DNA of 64,000 nt from F22 sp963675625 (GCA_963675625.1 OY776497.1:186001-250000), one strand, 5' to 3'; shown: positions 8,557-16,901, counted from the stretch's first letter. A program made the numbers and translations. Notes: generated from the sequence alone by a model not told the origin.

Positions 8557-9012
8557 ATGCAAAGAACTTTAATTACATTGATAGCCCTTCTATTTGTTGC
8601 TATCACCGGAGCGTTACATGCGCAGAGTTTAGAGAAAGTGTTTCAAACAGCACAAGAGTTGCCAAACCATGAGATCATCAATCTCAATGGTTCCATGATG
8701 AAATTATCTCAGTTGTTGGGAGGTAATGACGAAGATGTTGATAAGACAGGTGAAATCAAGAGTATTTGTATTCTAAACCTTGATGACTGTTCCCCAGAAA
8801 ATAAAGCCAAGATTGTGGATATGATTAAAAAAGGTGGTTTCAAGGATTATGAATTGACTACCGACAGACGTCAAGGTAAGGAAATAAATCAGATCTGGAC
8901 CTTGCGTGCAGGCGACAAGATTGCCAAGATGATTATCATCACGGTGGATAAAGAAGAAAGTGAAATAGGTATGGTGCGTCTTGAAGGTAATTTTAAGTAC
9001 ACACAGAAGTAG
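8557..9012 (+). CDS. DUF4252-like secreted protein, copy 2
   Basis: 151 residues; signal peptide MQRTLITLIALLFVAITGALHAQ. ICILNLDDCSPENK, GFKDYELTTDRRQGKEINQIW, DKIAKMIIITVDKEE and MVRLEGNFKY line up with the upstream gene, so the pair arose by duplication and probably forms one transcript. No enzyme motif is visible. Confidence 0.75.
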   Translation: MQRTLITLIALLFVAITGALHAQSLEKVFQTAQELPNHEIINLNGSMMKLSQLLGGNDEDVDKTGEIKSICILNLDDCSPENKAKIVDMIKKGGFKDYELTTDRRQGKEINQIWTLRAGDKIAKMIIITVDKEESEIGMVRLEGNFKYTQK

Positions 9013-9105
9013 CAAATAGGGAACTACTTCTATGTAGGGATAACGCTTAGCACGGTATAGGGAAACATTCTATAAAGTGGTGTCGCATTATTGACGAATA
9101 ATTTG

Positions 9106-9113
9106 TATATTTG
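9106..9113 (+). promoter_or_regulatory. -7 box (TATATTTG) of the symporter gene
   Basis: Exact TAnnTTTG match 44 bases upstream of the ATG at 9158. The -33 element is not clear. Confidence 0.65.
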
Positions 9114-9157
9114 TAAGTATTCTATCGCTTTACACATACAAAAGATATTCGGACAAT

Positions 9158-10426
9158 ATGAAATTACCTAAGAAAATTCCTCTATACATCAAAATAGTGC
9201 TGGGCATGCTTTTGGGCGTCCTAGCTGGTGTGTTGTGTACACAATTCAGCTGGGGCGTTTCTTTCATTCACAACTGGATCAGCCCTTGGGGTAAGATGTT
9301 TATTCGGTTGTTGAAAATGATTGCTGTTCCCCTTGTCTTTTTCTCTTTGCTGAAGGGAATCACTAGTGTGAAGGATGTGGCGCATTTTTCTTCTATGGGA
9401 TTGCGTACGATGGCCATATATGTGGCTACCACTGTTTTTGCTATTATCGTTGGGGTGAGTGCTGCTGTGCTGATCAAACCTGGTAAGGTGGTCAATCTAG
9501 GTGTCGTGGAGCTCACTGGGGCGCATACCGATAAGGTGTCTCTAATCGAAGAGAAGGCCGACGCACGAAAAATCGATGGTCCCCTAGCCTTTCTGGAGGA
9601 CTGTATCCCTGATAATATCGTTCAAGCAACGACGGATAATGGGAAGATGTTGCAGGTGATCTTCTTTTCAATCTTGTTTGGCGTGGCTATTATCTCGATG
9701 AACAAGAAGGTGACTCAGCCGTTTGTGGACTTTTTCGATTCGGTGTACCATATCATTCTTAAGATTGTTGAATATATCATTCACCTAGCTCCCTATGGGG
9801 TGTTTGCTCTGATGACGGGGATGGTGGCCGACTATGCGGGCAATCTGAATATATTTACTGTATTGGCTGTCTATACGCTAGTTGTAGCCTGGACATTGCT
9901 GATTCTAATTTTAGGTTTCTACCCTGCTCTTATTTGGCTCTTCACCAAGATTCCAGTGGCGAAATTTATGAAGAAAATGTATCCAGTGCAGCTTTTTGCT
10001 TTCACCACGAGTTCCAGTGCGGCTACCTTGCCATTGACGATTGATAATGCCGAAAATAATTTGGACATTAGTGAAGAGGTGTCTTCATTTGTGTTGCCTA
10101 TAGGGACGACAATCAATATGGATGGCACCAGCTGTTATCAGGCCATTGCGGTGATATTTATAGCTCAGGTATTGGGTATCAAGCTTGGTTTTAGCGAACT
10201 GCTGTCTATCATCCTATTGACTACTATTTCGTCTATAGGCACACCAGCTATCCCTGGTGGGAGTTATGTGATTATGACCATGGTGCTGACAACGGTGGGT
10301 ATTCCTGCCGAAGGACTTGCTTTGATCTTGGGGGTAGATAGGCCGCTGGATATGCTGCGAACTGCCGTCAATGTCACTGGAGACACGGTCGTGGCAGCCA
10401 TTATTGACGAGCACAAGAAAACATAG
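9158..10426 (+). CDS. Dicarboxylate/amino acid:cation symporter (DAACS family)
   Basis: 422 residues, the usual length of GltP/GltT/DctA-type transporters. The N-terminus IPLYIKIVLGMLLGVLAGVL is the family's first helix. The serine-rich re-entrant loop TTSSSAATLPLTI and the substrate/sodium motif LPIGTTINMDGTSCYQAI are intact, followed by SSIGTPAIPGGSYVIM and a C-terminal DRPLDMLRTAVNVTGD, which carries the substrate-contact Asp, Arg, Thr and Asn residues of the family. It imports glutamate, aspartate or C4-dicarboxylates with Na+ or H+. Which substrate is preferred cannot be read. It converges on the gene at 10438 with 11 bases between stops. Confidence 0.93.
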   Translation: MKLPKKIPLYIKIVLGMLLGVLAGVLCTQFSWGVSFIHNWISPWGKMFIRLLKMIAVPLVFFSLLKGITSVKDVAHFSSMGLRTMAIYVATTVFAIIVGVSAAVLIKPGKVVNLGVVELTGAHTDKVSLIEEKADARKIDGPLAFLEDCIPDNIVQATTDNGKMLQVIFFSILFGVAIISMNKKVTQPFVDFFDSVYHIILKIVEYIIHLAPYGVFALMTGMVADYAGNLNIFTVLAVYTLVVAWTLLILILGFYPALIWLFTKIPVAKFMKKMYPVQLFAFTTSSSAATLPLTIDNAENNLDISEEVSSFVLPIGTTINMDGTSCYQAIAVIFIAQVLGIKLGFSELLSIILLTTISSIGTPAIPGGSYVIMTMVLTTVGIPAEGLALILGVDRPLDMLRTAVNVTGDTVVAAIIDEHKKT

Positions 10427-10437
10427 AGATGCGTCGA

Positions 10438-11283
10438 TTACCGCGCTTCTTGAATAATGCTTCGAATATACTCATGTAGATGCCCATTGGTGGCCAACAA
10501 TTGTTTGGCATCCAACCAGCTATCTGGGGCATTGATATCGCTAGTTTCTCCATAAAATGTAGTGACTCGTCCGCCTGCTTGCTGGAGGATAAAGCCTCCT
10601 GCTGCCACATCCCATACCCCTAAGTTTTCTTCGACACGTGCCTCGAAACGTCCACATGCCACATAGCATAATTCTGCTGCACAGGCTCCCAAAAGGCGCA
10701 TGCCTCCTACTTGACCATACAATCGCTGTATGAGATGTACGGGGAGACAAGGTGATTTGGCCGACATGTACGGCAGACCTAGTTCGATAAACGCATGATT
10801 ACGATCTGTACATGATGATACCTGAATGACGTCTCCATTGAGATAGGCTTTTTGTCCCAGGCAACTATAAAAACATTCGTCCAATCCTATTTCGTAGACC
10901 ACGCCAATCACGATTTGTTCTTCATCTCGAAGTGCTATGCTGACACAACAAGGCGACATCTGGTGGATGAAATTGGTCGTACCATCTATGGGGTCAATAA
11001 TCCATGTATACGGGGATGGTTGCCCCTCCTTCTGATGCTGTTGTGTTTTTTCTTCTGTAAGAAAATGAGCATCGGGCAAGAGAGGCGTCAATTGCTTCAC
11101 AATAAATTCCTCGACTGTGCGATCGGCATAAGATACATAGTCATGGTGTCCCTTCATTTCGATACGCGTGGTATCAAAATGGGCTTGTTCTAGGCGAATC
11201 ATGGCGCCAGCTTGGCGAGCCACATCGACAACTTCATACATTAATGAAGAAATGGATAAGTTATTGGGTAATTTTGTAGGCAT
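10438..11283 (-). CDS. Inositol monophosphatase family protein
   Basis: 281 residues. All metal-site motifs are present: FLTEE (E77, E78), WIIDPIDGTTNF (D97 and D100) and the C-terminal WDVAAGGFILQQAGG. Family members dephosphorylate inositol-1-phosphate, 3'-phosphoadenosine-5'-phosphate (CysQ) or similar small phosphates with Mg2+. The sequence does not show which. It starts 12 bases after the AraC-family gene and is probably co-transcribed with it. Confidence 0.92.
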   Translation of the reverse strand: MPTKLPNNLSISSLMYEVVDVARQAGAMIRLEQAHFDTTRIEMKGHHDYVSYADRTVEEFIVKQLTPLLPDAHFLTEEKTQQHQKEGQPSPYTWIIDPIDGTTNFIHQMSPCCVSIALRDEEQIVIGVVYEIGLDECFYSCLGQKAYLNGDVIQVSSCTDRNHAFIELGLPYMSAKSPCLPVHLIQRLYGQVGGMRLLGACAAELCYVACGRFEARVEENLGVWDVAAGGFILQQAGGRVTTFYGETSDINAPDSWLDAKQLLATNGHLHEYIRSIIQEAR

Positions 11284-11295
11284 ATTATGGGGTGT

Positions 11296-12240
11296 TTAGT
11301 TGGTCTTGTTTTCGTGTTCATGTCTATAGTGCATAGGAGTCAATCCCGTTTGCTTTTTAAAGAATGCAGAAAAGGCATTGGGAGTTTCAAAATGCAATTC
11401 ATAGGCTATTTCTTTCATGGACAACATGGTCTGAGTTATTTTAGTCTTGGCCAATAGCATGAGATGTTGATGAATGATATGTAAAGCGGTCTGCCCTGCC
11501 ATCTTCTTGGTGATGGCATTGAGATAATTGGGGTGGACGCTCAACTTCTGGGCATAATAAGTCGTTGAATGGGGGTTGACCGAATCGGTTCTCTGAATAT
11601 TGCTTTCAAAAGTAAGTTTAATCAACTCTTTGTATCTGGAAAATAGATTTTGTTCTGCCCTGCGAGAGGCTTGGTGCAACTCATCTTCTGTGTGGTACCG
11701 CGCATAAATACGGCGTACATACTGCAAGACAACTAACACTAAGGGAACGATCACATCGAATTTGTCGGTATGGTCGCTATGGTATTCGGCATAGATTTCT
11801 TTGTAGTAAGATAGCAGTTGGGCTGCCTCTTCAGAGGTCACATCTAAAGGGGTATTATCTGGAAGTTTCAAAAAGGAGAACTCTTCCATCAACGCATGCA
11901 AATGGGCGTGTTCGGCTATAAAGTCTTGCGAAAAGATGAAATAATAGCCATCCCAATCACGACGCTTATCCCAAGAAACGAGTTTGAATGGCGAATTGAA
12001 AAAAATATACATATTATCAGGGCTCAACTCCTCATCTGCTGATGACTTGTGAGCACTTTCTTGCTTGGTGCGCAAAGCAATGGCAATGCATTCGTGTCTG
12101 AATGGAGTCATCCGGGGATGCACACGATCTATATTGTCACGAAATCGACGGATGTCGAAATGTGGATATCTAGGCATATCTATACCAACATGCCTACAGT
12201 AATCGGTCAAAGTGACCATATGAGGGTATTTACGTGTCAT
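11296..12240 (-). CDS. AraC-family transcriptional regulator
   Basis: 314 residues. The C-terminal 100 residues hold the two helix-turn-helix units: YYAQKLSVHPNYLNAITKKM and the second with MSMKEIAYELHFETPNAFSAF followed by the signature FFKKQTGLTPMHYRHEH. The N-terminal 190 residues form the ligand or partner domain and are like those of Bacteroidetes AraC regulators (YIFFNSPFKLVSW, GYYFIFSQDFI). The likely sites are visible nearby: two copies of TTTGAAAT-N13-TTTGAAAT in front of the hydrolase gene (13572-13600) and of a candidate small RNA (12502-12530), and one inverted half-site at its own promoter (12278-12285). Hence it is inferred to activate both and to control itself. Confidence 0.93.
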   Translation of the reverse strand: MTRKYPHMVTLTDYCRHVGIDMPRYPHFDIRRFRDNIDRVHPRMTPFRHECIAIALRTKQESAHKSSADEELSPDNMYIFFNSPFKLVSWDKRRDWDGYYFIFSQDFIAEHAHLHALMEEFSFLKLPDNTPLDVTSEEAAQLLSYYKEIYAEYHSDHTDKFDVIVPLVLVVLQYVRRIYARYHTEDELHQASRRAEQNLFSRYKELIKLTFESNIQRTDSVNPHSTTYYAQKLSVHPNYLNAITKKMAGQTALHIIHQHLMLLAKTKITQTMLSMKEIAYELHFETPNAFSAFFKKQTGLTPMHYRHEHENKTN

Positions 12241-12265
12241 AGTGTATGTTGAGTAGGTTTGCTAA

Positions 12266-12285
12266 CAAAGATACAGTTTTGAAAT
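12266..12285 (-). promoter_or_regulatory. Promoter of the AraC-family gene with one inverted half-site
   Basis: TATCTTTG on the minus strand at 12273-12266 is 25 bases upstream of the ATG at 12240. Directly behind it, on the plus strand, TTTGAAATGAACT begins at 12278 and matches the half-site TTTGAAATGAGCT at 12530-12518 with one difference. Its place between the -7 and -33 regions would suit self-repression. Confidence 0.6.
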
Positions 12286-12305
12286 GAACTGAACGAATCG
12301 TAGCA

Positions 12306-12337
12306 CAAAAAAACGGAGACGATCGCTTCGTCTCCGT
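12306..12337 (-). terminator. Strong Rho-independent terminator
   Basis: ACGGAGACGA (12313-12322) and TCGTCTCCGT (12328-12337) form a perfect 10-bp stem with a 5-base loop. On the minus strand it is followed by TTTTTTT (12313-12307). Confidence 0.9.
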
Positions 12338-12462
12338 CTTCAATCTATCACTTCATCAGTTCTCACTTCATGGATAGTACAACGATCACTTACCTACTAA
12401 CTATCCATGTATATTGACTTCACAGTAATATAGGCTTGCAGGTGTTTTTTATTTAACTTCTT
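12306..12462 (-). ncRNA. Candidate AraC-controlled small RNA (~155 nt)
   Basis: This lies in a 331-base gap without a protein gene. On the minus strand a -7 box (12474-12467) is followed by three successive hairpins and no useful open frame: AATATA-type arms at 12427-12432/12410-12415, a perfect 10-bp stem CATGGATAGT/ACTATCCATG (12409-12400 with 12378-12369, 21-base loop) and the terminator stem at 12337-12313 followed by seven T. The motif AAGTGA appears three times in the unpaired loop and linker. The RNA ends before the separate promoter of the AraC-family gene. It is named only from sequence; no Rfam family is recognised. Confidence 0.55.
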
Positions 12463-12466
12463 ATTG

Positions 12467-12530
12467 CAAATATACAAATATATATCAATCGACAATGATT
12501 CATTTCAAATACAGTATAGCTCATTTCAAA
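12467..12530 (-). promoter_or_regulatory. Promoter with direct-repeat operator (small RNA)
   Basis: Read on the minus strand: TTTGAAAT (12530-12523), 13 bases, TTTGAAAT (12509-12502), 27 bases, TATATTTG (12474-12467). The 21-base repeat period is two helical turns, as in AraC-type sites, and the layout is the same as at 13537-13600. Confidence 0.65.
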
Positions 12531-12571
12531 CAATGCCCGTATTTTTCTTGTATTTGAGAGCTAAATACTTG

Positions 12572-13483
12572 TTATATATGTTGTTTTAGGAATGAACTGA
12601 CCTTATAAATAGCATAATCAACGACTTCGTCTTGATCATAAAAGGCAAATTGTTGATTGGGGAATGGGATATCTGTGTCGTACCACACTAGCTTTTTGAT
12701 TGGAGAGGCTATGAGATGGAAAAACTGCTTGGTCTGTTCGGGCAACACGCAGCCATCGGAATGTACCATAATGACGGGAACTGTGACATCTTTGGCCAAA
12801 GGCATGGGGTCACAGTGCAACCAATCTTCCCAACTCATGACGGCAAAATGGGCACTATCCCATTGAGGTATGCCACCTCTTTGTGGATTCAAGTAATAAT
12901 CAAAAGATCCATACATCGCTGCATTGGGATCGGTAGTCGATATTTTAGGGACTGTTTCAAGTACCCCTTCATCGGCATATCTCCATTTGGCTGCATGGGC
13001 ATCACGTAATTTCTGCTTCACACCCTCTTCACCACCATACAATAGTGGTACCGCATCAACATCATGAAGCCATGAAGCAACGGTACATACAGCTGCCACC
13101 CCCTCATCGTGCGCAGCAGTCATCAGAGCATACATGGCCCCTGCACTGATACCACAGAGGGCTATACGCGATTCGTCTACTTCGGGTAGAGATTGCATGA
13201 AACGCAGGGCAGCTTGCGTATCTTCCATTTTATACGTTGGGTTTTCCCAATTACGTGGTTCTCCTTCGCTCTCGCCATAACCACGCGCATCAAAAGCAAG
13301 CGCAATAAATCCTTGGTGGGAAAGACGATCTGCGTACGTTCCAGCCATCTGTTCCTTCACAGTTGTCCAACTACCCAGCACGATAACAGCCGCATACTGT
13401 TCTTCGGGCTCCATATTGTCTGGATAGTAGACATGCCCTATCAGGTTGCACCCCTGGCTTACAAAAGCAACTTGTTTTTTCAT
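12572..13483 (-). CDS. Alpha/beta hydrolase (dienelactone-hydrolase-like) lacking the usual catalytic His
   Basis: 303 residues from the ATG at 13483; a GTG one codon upstream is also possible. AAVIVLGSW holds the oxyanion region, DARGYGESEG the family's second motif, and LCGISAGAMYAL the nucleophile elbow with S113. VIMVHSDGCVLPEQ supplies the acid. Where relatives have a His-x-x-x-Tyr-Asp stretch, this protein reads QQFAFYDQ, so the usual catalytic His seems to be Gln. It may be an altered or non-hydrolytic member. The gene has its own promoter and a two-copy operator (13537-13600), presumably used by the AraC-family protein encoded downstream. Confidence 0.85.
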   Translation of the reverse strand: MKKQVAFVSQGCNLIGHVYYPDNMEPEEQYAAVIVLGSWTTVKEQMAGTYADRLSHQGFIALAFDARGYGESEGEPRNWENPTYKMEDTQAALRFMQSLPEVDESRIALCGISAGAMYALMTAAHDEGVAAVCTVASWLHDVDAVPLLYGGEEGVKQKLRDAHAAKWRYADEGVLETVPKISTTDPNAAMYGSFDYYLNPQRGGIPQWDSAHFAVMSWEDWLHCDPMPLAKDVTVPVIMVHSDGCVLPEQTKQFFHLIASPIKKLVWYDTDIPFPNQQFAFYDQDEVVDYAIYKVSSFLKQHI

Positions 13484-13536
13484 CACGTATCTATATGTAT
13501 GGTTTACTATGTGTAGATTAGTCTTCCCTATAGGTA

Positions 13537-13600
13537 CAAAAATAATAGATTAGTCCTCACAATTAGTATGGATTTCAAAGAGAAAATAGCGCATTTCAAA
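13537..13600 (-). promoter_or_regulatory. Promoter with direct-repeat operator (hydrolase gene)
   Basis: On the minus strand: TTTGAAAT (13600-13593), 13 bases, TTTGAAAT (13579-13572), 27 bases, TATTTTTG (13544-13537), then 53 bases to the ATG. The distal half TTTGAAATGCGCTAT extends the match to the copy at 12530 (TTTGAAATGAGCTAT). The distal half-site is also one arm of the terminator of the gene upstream. Confidence 0.7.
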
Positions 13601-13635
13601 TCATCTACGAGAGATTCTTTGAAATGCGCTATTTT
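13583..13635. terminator. Long terminator hairpin
   Basis: An 18-bp perfect stem (13583-13600 with 13618-13635) and a 17-base loop stand 29 bases behind the stop of the nitroreductase gene. Each arm contains a TTTGAAAT half-site, so the hairpin overlaps the operator of the next gene. Confidence 0.8.
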
Positions 13636-13664
13636 TAACGTGATTTGCCCGAGGACTTCTTTGC

Positions 13665-14411
13665 TTAATACTCTAAAGTAAATCCTTGTTTCTGCAAAGT
13701 TGGCTTCACAGAAGGATAATATAATGCACCATAAAATCGGCTAGTTGCTCCAACATAGCTAGGCATATCTGTCAATCCTTGTTCATCCCACCAAGTACGC
13801 AACTCCTTGTCGTAGGTCAAGACACCCTGCGCCACTTTGTCGGCATCGTATCGTCCATACATCGCAAAGGACTCAAAGGGAACACGTGGCTTGGGCTGAG
13901 CTGTATCTGTCGAAGACACCACGCCGAGGGTAATGCCAACCATAGGAAATGTCAATGGAGGTAGTCCCAATAAATCAATCATCCCCTGAGGATTGTTGCG
14001 AATGCCCCCGATTACAGTTGATCCGTATCCGAGCGACTTGATCACAGTATCTAAAGCACCCACCATGATACCCGCATCTACAGCTCCCACTAGCAATCCT
14101 TCGACCATAGTGGTAATGGTTTGTGATGCGCCATCAAGTTGCACGGCTTCTCGTGTGCGATTAAAATCAGCTACCACACACACAAATTTATCGGCACTAG
14201 CCACTTGGGGTTGTCCACCCGTGTACTCAGCTATTTTGGCAATGGTATCTTTATCTTCTACCACAATCAAGGAGAGCTGTTGGGCACCTATGGAGGTAGG
14301 TGCGTGCTGCACGGTACGCAAGATAAGATCTAAATCTTCTTGCTTGACCGCCTCGCCACTAAATACGCGGTCCGACTTGCGGCGATTCATTAATGTAATT
14401 ATTTCATTCAT
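13665..14411 (-). CDS. NfsA/FRP-like NAD(P)H nitroreductase / flavin reductase
   Basis: 248 residues. The opening LMNRRKSDRVFSGEAV has the RxSxRxF FMN phosphate motif. APTSIGAQQLSLIVVED and YGSTVIGGIRNNPQGMIDLLGLPP are the substrate and dimer regions of the NfsA/FRP class, as is the closing part with MYGRYDADKVAQGV. It is a homodimeric FMN enzyme that reduces nitro compounds, quinones or free flavin. It follows the EamA gene by 49 bases on the same strand. Confidence 0.92.
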   Translation of the reverse strand: MNEIITLMNRRKSDRVFSGEAVKQEDLDLILRTVQHAPTSIGAQQLSLIVVEDKDTIAKIAEYTGGQPQVASADKFVCVVADFNRTREAVQLDGASQTITTMVEGLLVGAVDAGIMVGALDTVIKSLGYGSTVIGGIRNNPQGMIDLLGLPPLTFPMVGITLGVVSSTDTAQPKPRVPFESFAMYGRYDADKVAQGVLTYDKELRTWWDEQGLTDMPSYVGATSRFYGALYYPSVKPTLQKQGFTLEY

Positions 14412-14460
14412 TGTATCGTTGTTTTTTATAGGTCATTTTTTGTGGAGCTATTCTCTGATG

Positions 14461-15369
14461 TTATTTCTGCGATGCATCAATTTTTAAGAGTAAGGCCGTA
14501 GCAGCTACTGAAATAACCGCACCTATCCATCCTATCATGCTAGGATAGACGCCCATAATGATCACACCCAATACAGCGACCAATACTGGCGATAGGAACT
14601 GGTATGCACTGGCGCTACTAGGAGAGATCATGGTACTTCCTTTTTGCATCAAATAGGCGGTTCCACTCGTAGTCACCAAAGCTAGGTATAGTAGACTAAT
14701 GACATCAGACCAAGTAGTCAATCCGCTACAATCGAACGGTACACGCATCACCAGCATGGCGGCACAAATCCAGATAATCCCTCCGATAAAGGTACAAAAG
14801 GCCAAGACAATAGGTTCTATTCCACCATGTAGTCCCTTAAGGACAATATAATAGATGGATATCAATAAGGTGGCCACCAAAAAGACCATATCGCCACTAT
14901 TGAGCGTAAAGCGCATCATAGCTTGGAAGCTCCCATCAAAAACGACCACTAGGGTACCAATCATGGCAATCAGATAGACTCCCAATTTCTTCCAACCGAT
15001 AGCGGTACGGAAAACAATCAGACTGATTATAGCGGTCAATAATGGAGCCAGTGTACCGATACTACCGACATGCAATATACTGGTATCTCTAAGGGCGGCA
15101 AACATCAGCACAAAATACATGCTGTAAAAGAAACTGATGACTAAACTGCGGGGAGCTGCACGACGAATCTGTTTTCTCCTAGCAGCCTTACAAAATATAA
15201 TAGGTGCTAGGGAAATAGCGGCCAATACAAATCTCAATAAAGTGAGTGTCAATGGGTGCATGGTATGGGCCACTTGCTTGCATGCAACGACTGCACCTGC
15301 TATAAATAAGGTGGCTAAAAAAATAGCCCCATGTCCTTGTAGCAATGCTTTGATTGTTATCTTATTCAT
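14461..15369 (-). CDS. EamA/DMT-family transporter
   Basis: 302 residues with ten hydrophobic segments in two repeats of five. Typical EamA signs are AIFLATLFIAGAVVACKQ at the start, HPLTLTLLRFVLAAISLAPI, and LAPLLTAIISLIVF in the first half, with SASAYQFLSPVLVAVLGVI in the second. It exports metabolites or drugs by proton exchange; the substrate is unknown. Its own -7 box lies at 15392-15399 and the nitroreductase gene follows. Confidence 0.9.
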   Translation of the reverse strand: MNKITIKALLQGHGAIFLATLFIAGAVVACKQVAHTMHPLTLTLLRFVLAAISLAPIIFCKAARRKQIRRAAPRSLVISFFYSMYFVLMFAALRDTSILHVGSIGTLAPLLTAIISLIVFRTAIGWKKLGVYLIAMIGTLVVVFDGSFQAMMRFTLNSGDMVFLVATLLISIYYIVLKGLHGGIEPIVLAFCTFIGGIIWICAAMLVMRVPFDCSGLTTWSDVISLLYLALVTTSGTAYLMQKGSTMISPSSASAYQFLSPVLVAVLGVIIMGVYPSMIGWIGAVISVAATALLLKIDASQK

Positions 15370-15391
15370 CTTCTTACCATTTTTGGGATTG

Positions 15392-15422
15392 CAAAAATAA
15401 CAATATAATTTGAGGTGACCTC
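15392..15422 (-). promoter_or_regulatory. Promoter of the EamA gene with a small palindrome
   Basis: TATTTTTG on the minus strand at 15399-15392, 22 bases upstream of the ATG. Behind it GAGGTGACCTC (15412-15422) is an 11-base palindrome in the spacer, a possible operator. Confidence 0.55.
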
Positions 15423-15467
15423 TTTTATTCGTAAAATAACATCAAGAATATCTAGCGACACAAATCC

Positions 15468-15995
15468 CTATTGTTGATAATATCCTACCCCTTTGAGGAC
15501 TTCTTTCAGTTGAAGATCCAAGCTTTCATCGACAATTGTACCGTCTACGAAAGTTTGATCAAAATTGCCTAAACTAAAAGCACCAATTATCGTTGCCCCA
15601 AAGAAAGGGAGCATCGTTTGTGTAGATTTTAAAGAATGCATACCGCCAGTTGGACCAGGAGATGCACTAGTCAAAAGGATACGCTTGCCACCTAGAAATT
15701 CACGCTTGTATCGTGAAAGCCAATCCAAAATGTTTTTAAAGAAAGGAGTTTGATTGCCATTGTATTCAGCACAAGAGATAATGATTTCATCGGCTTCAGC
15801 AAGTTTATTTTCCAACTGCACAATGATTTTGGGAATACCACCTTCTTCTTCCAATTCTGGACTATACATAGGTGCACTATAATCGGTGAGACGAAAAACC
15901 TCTACCTGAGGACAAAGTTCAGCGACATATTGTAATAACTGATGGTTAATAGACTTGGAATGATTCGTTCCAGCAAAAGCGATTATTTTCTTCAT
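15468..15995 (-). CDS. NADPH-dependent FMN reductase family protein
   Basis: 175 residues with a flavodoxin-like fold: KIIAFAGTNHSKSIN binds the FMN phosphate, EIIISCAEYNGNQTPFFKNILDWLSR is the SxPEYNGxxP-type signature (here with C in place of P), and LTSASPGPTGGMHSL is the family's third loop. It reduces FMN, quinones or azo compounds. It is a single gene. Upstream on the minus strand is a weak -7-like TATCTTGC (16059-16052) followed by a GC-rich inverted repeat at 16029-16054. Confidence 0.9.
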   Translation of the reverse strand: MKKIIAFAGTNHSKSINHQLLQYVAELCPQVEVFRLTDYSAPMYSPELEEEGGIPKIIVQLENKLAEADEIIISCAEYNGNQTPFFKNILDWLSRYKREFLGGKRILLTSASPGPTGGMHSLKSTQTMLPFFGATIIGAFSLGNFDQTFVDGTIVDESLDLQLKEVLKGVGYYQQ

Positions 15996-16098
15996 ATTGC
16001 GTTCTTTTTTTATATATTAATGATAGATGCAGCATCCGTCTGGATACTGCTGCAAGATACAAAAAGATCATGAAAATCACGACTTATCGTCCTACATT

Positions 16099-16128
16099 TT
16101 TGTCTATTTATAAAATTGGCTATCTTTG
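16099..16128 (+). promoter_or_regulatory. Bacteroides-type promoter of msrA
   Basis: TTTG (16099-16102), an 18-base spacer, then TATCTTTG (16121-16128), 28 bases upstream of the ATG. Confidence 0.75.
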
Positions 16129-16156
16129 TACGATAACCCATAAAATGGCATAACCG

Positions 16157-16663
16157 ATGGATAATCAAACAACAAATACGACGTATAAAACAGCGATTTT
16201 CGCTGGTGGATGTTTCTGGGGAGTTGAGCATTACATGCAAAAACAACCAGGAGTAATCTGTGTGGAAAGTGGATATATAGGTGGACATGTGGCCTACCCG
16301 ACTTACGAACAGGTAAAAAGTCAGACAACAGGTCATGCAGAGGCCGTACGTATCACTTACGATCCTCAAAAGACAGAGTATGAAACTTTGCTGCGTTTCT
16401 TCTTTGAGATTCATGATCCAACGCAGGCTGATGGACAAGGGATTGATATTGGTTCGCAATACCGCAGTGAAATATTCTATCAAACTGAAGAAGAAAAGCT
16501 TATTACAGAAAAGGTAATCGGTATTCTACGCGAGCGTGGATATGATGTTGTGACTCAAGTAACGCCTGCATCTCCTTTTTATGAAGCTGAAGACTATCAT
16601 CAAGACTACTTCGAACACCATGAAGGTGAGCCAGATTGTCATTTTTACACCAAACGCTTTTAA
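16157..16663 (+). CDS. msrA: Peptide-methionine (S)-S-oxide reductase
   Basis: 168 residues. FAGGCFWGVEHYM holds the GCFWG motif with the catalytic Cys at 19. SGYIGGHVAYPTYEQV, GHAEAVRITYDP and HDPTQADGQGIDIGSQYRS are all family signatures. The enzyme repairs oxidised methionine with thioredoxin. No MsrB domain or gene is attached. No signal peptide is seen, so it is cytoplasmic. Confidence 0.96.
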   Translation: MDNQTTNTTYKTAIFAGGCFWGVEHYMQKQPGVICVESGYIGGHVAYPTYEQVKSQTTGHAEAVRITYDPQKTEYETLLRFFFEIHDPTQADGQGIDIGSQYRSEIFYQTEEEKLITEKVIGILRERGYDVVTQVTPASPFYEAEDYHQDYFEHHEGEPDCHFYTKRF

Positions 16664-16684
16664 AATAAGCGATTGAATAACATG

Positions 16685-16797
16685 TTTGATAGCAGAATTT
16701 ACACTTTTCTTTACGTGTCTTGTCGTCTATCAAATCGAGAACAAATTCACATTTGTACAACATTTTTTACATCTACATGACTTTATATAAGGTCATG
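16685..16797 (+). other. Gene-free stretch with hairpins behind msrA
   Basis: TTTGATAG (16685-16692) and CTATCAAA (16727-16734) could close a structure with inner ACAC/GTGT arms, and CATGAC (16776) pairs with GTCATG (ending 16797). No T-run follows directly, so their role as terminators is uncertain. No open frame stands out in 16664-16944. Confidence 0.35.
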
Positions 16798-16901
16798 CAG
16801 GTTATTAACACGGTATCTTATCAAAAGTTAATATCCCTATTCGTATCCAACTAGCTTTCTCAGGTACACATTGTGTTATTGCAGAAAACAAAAGTAGTGG
16901 T

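Noticed and set aside
12277..12530. Small-RNA region read as the attenuated leader of the AraC-family gene
   Set aside because: The AraC gene has its own -7 box behind the terminator, and no anti-terminator pairing of the terminator arm was found; read-through is still possible at a low level.
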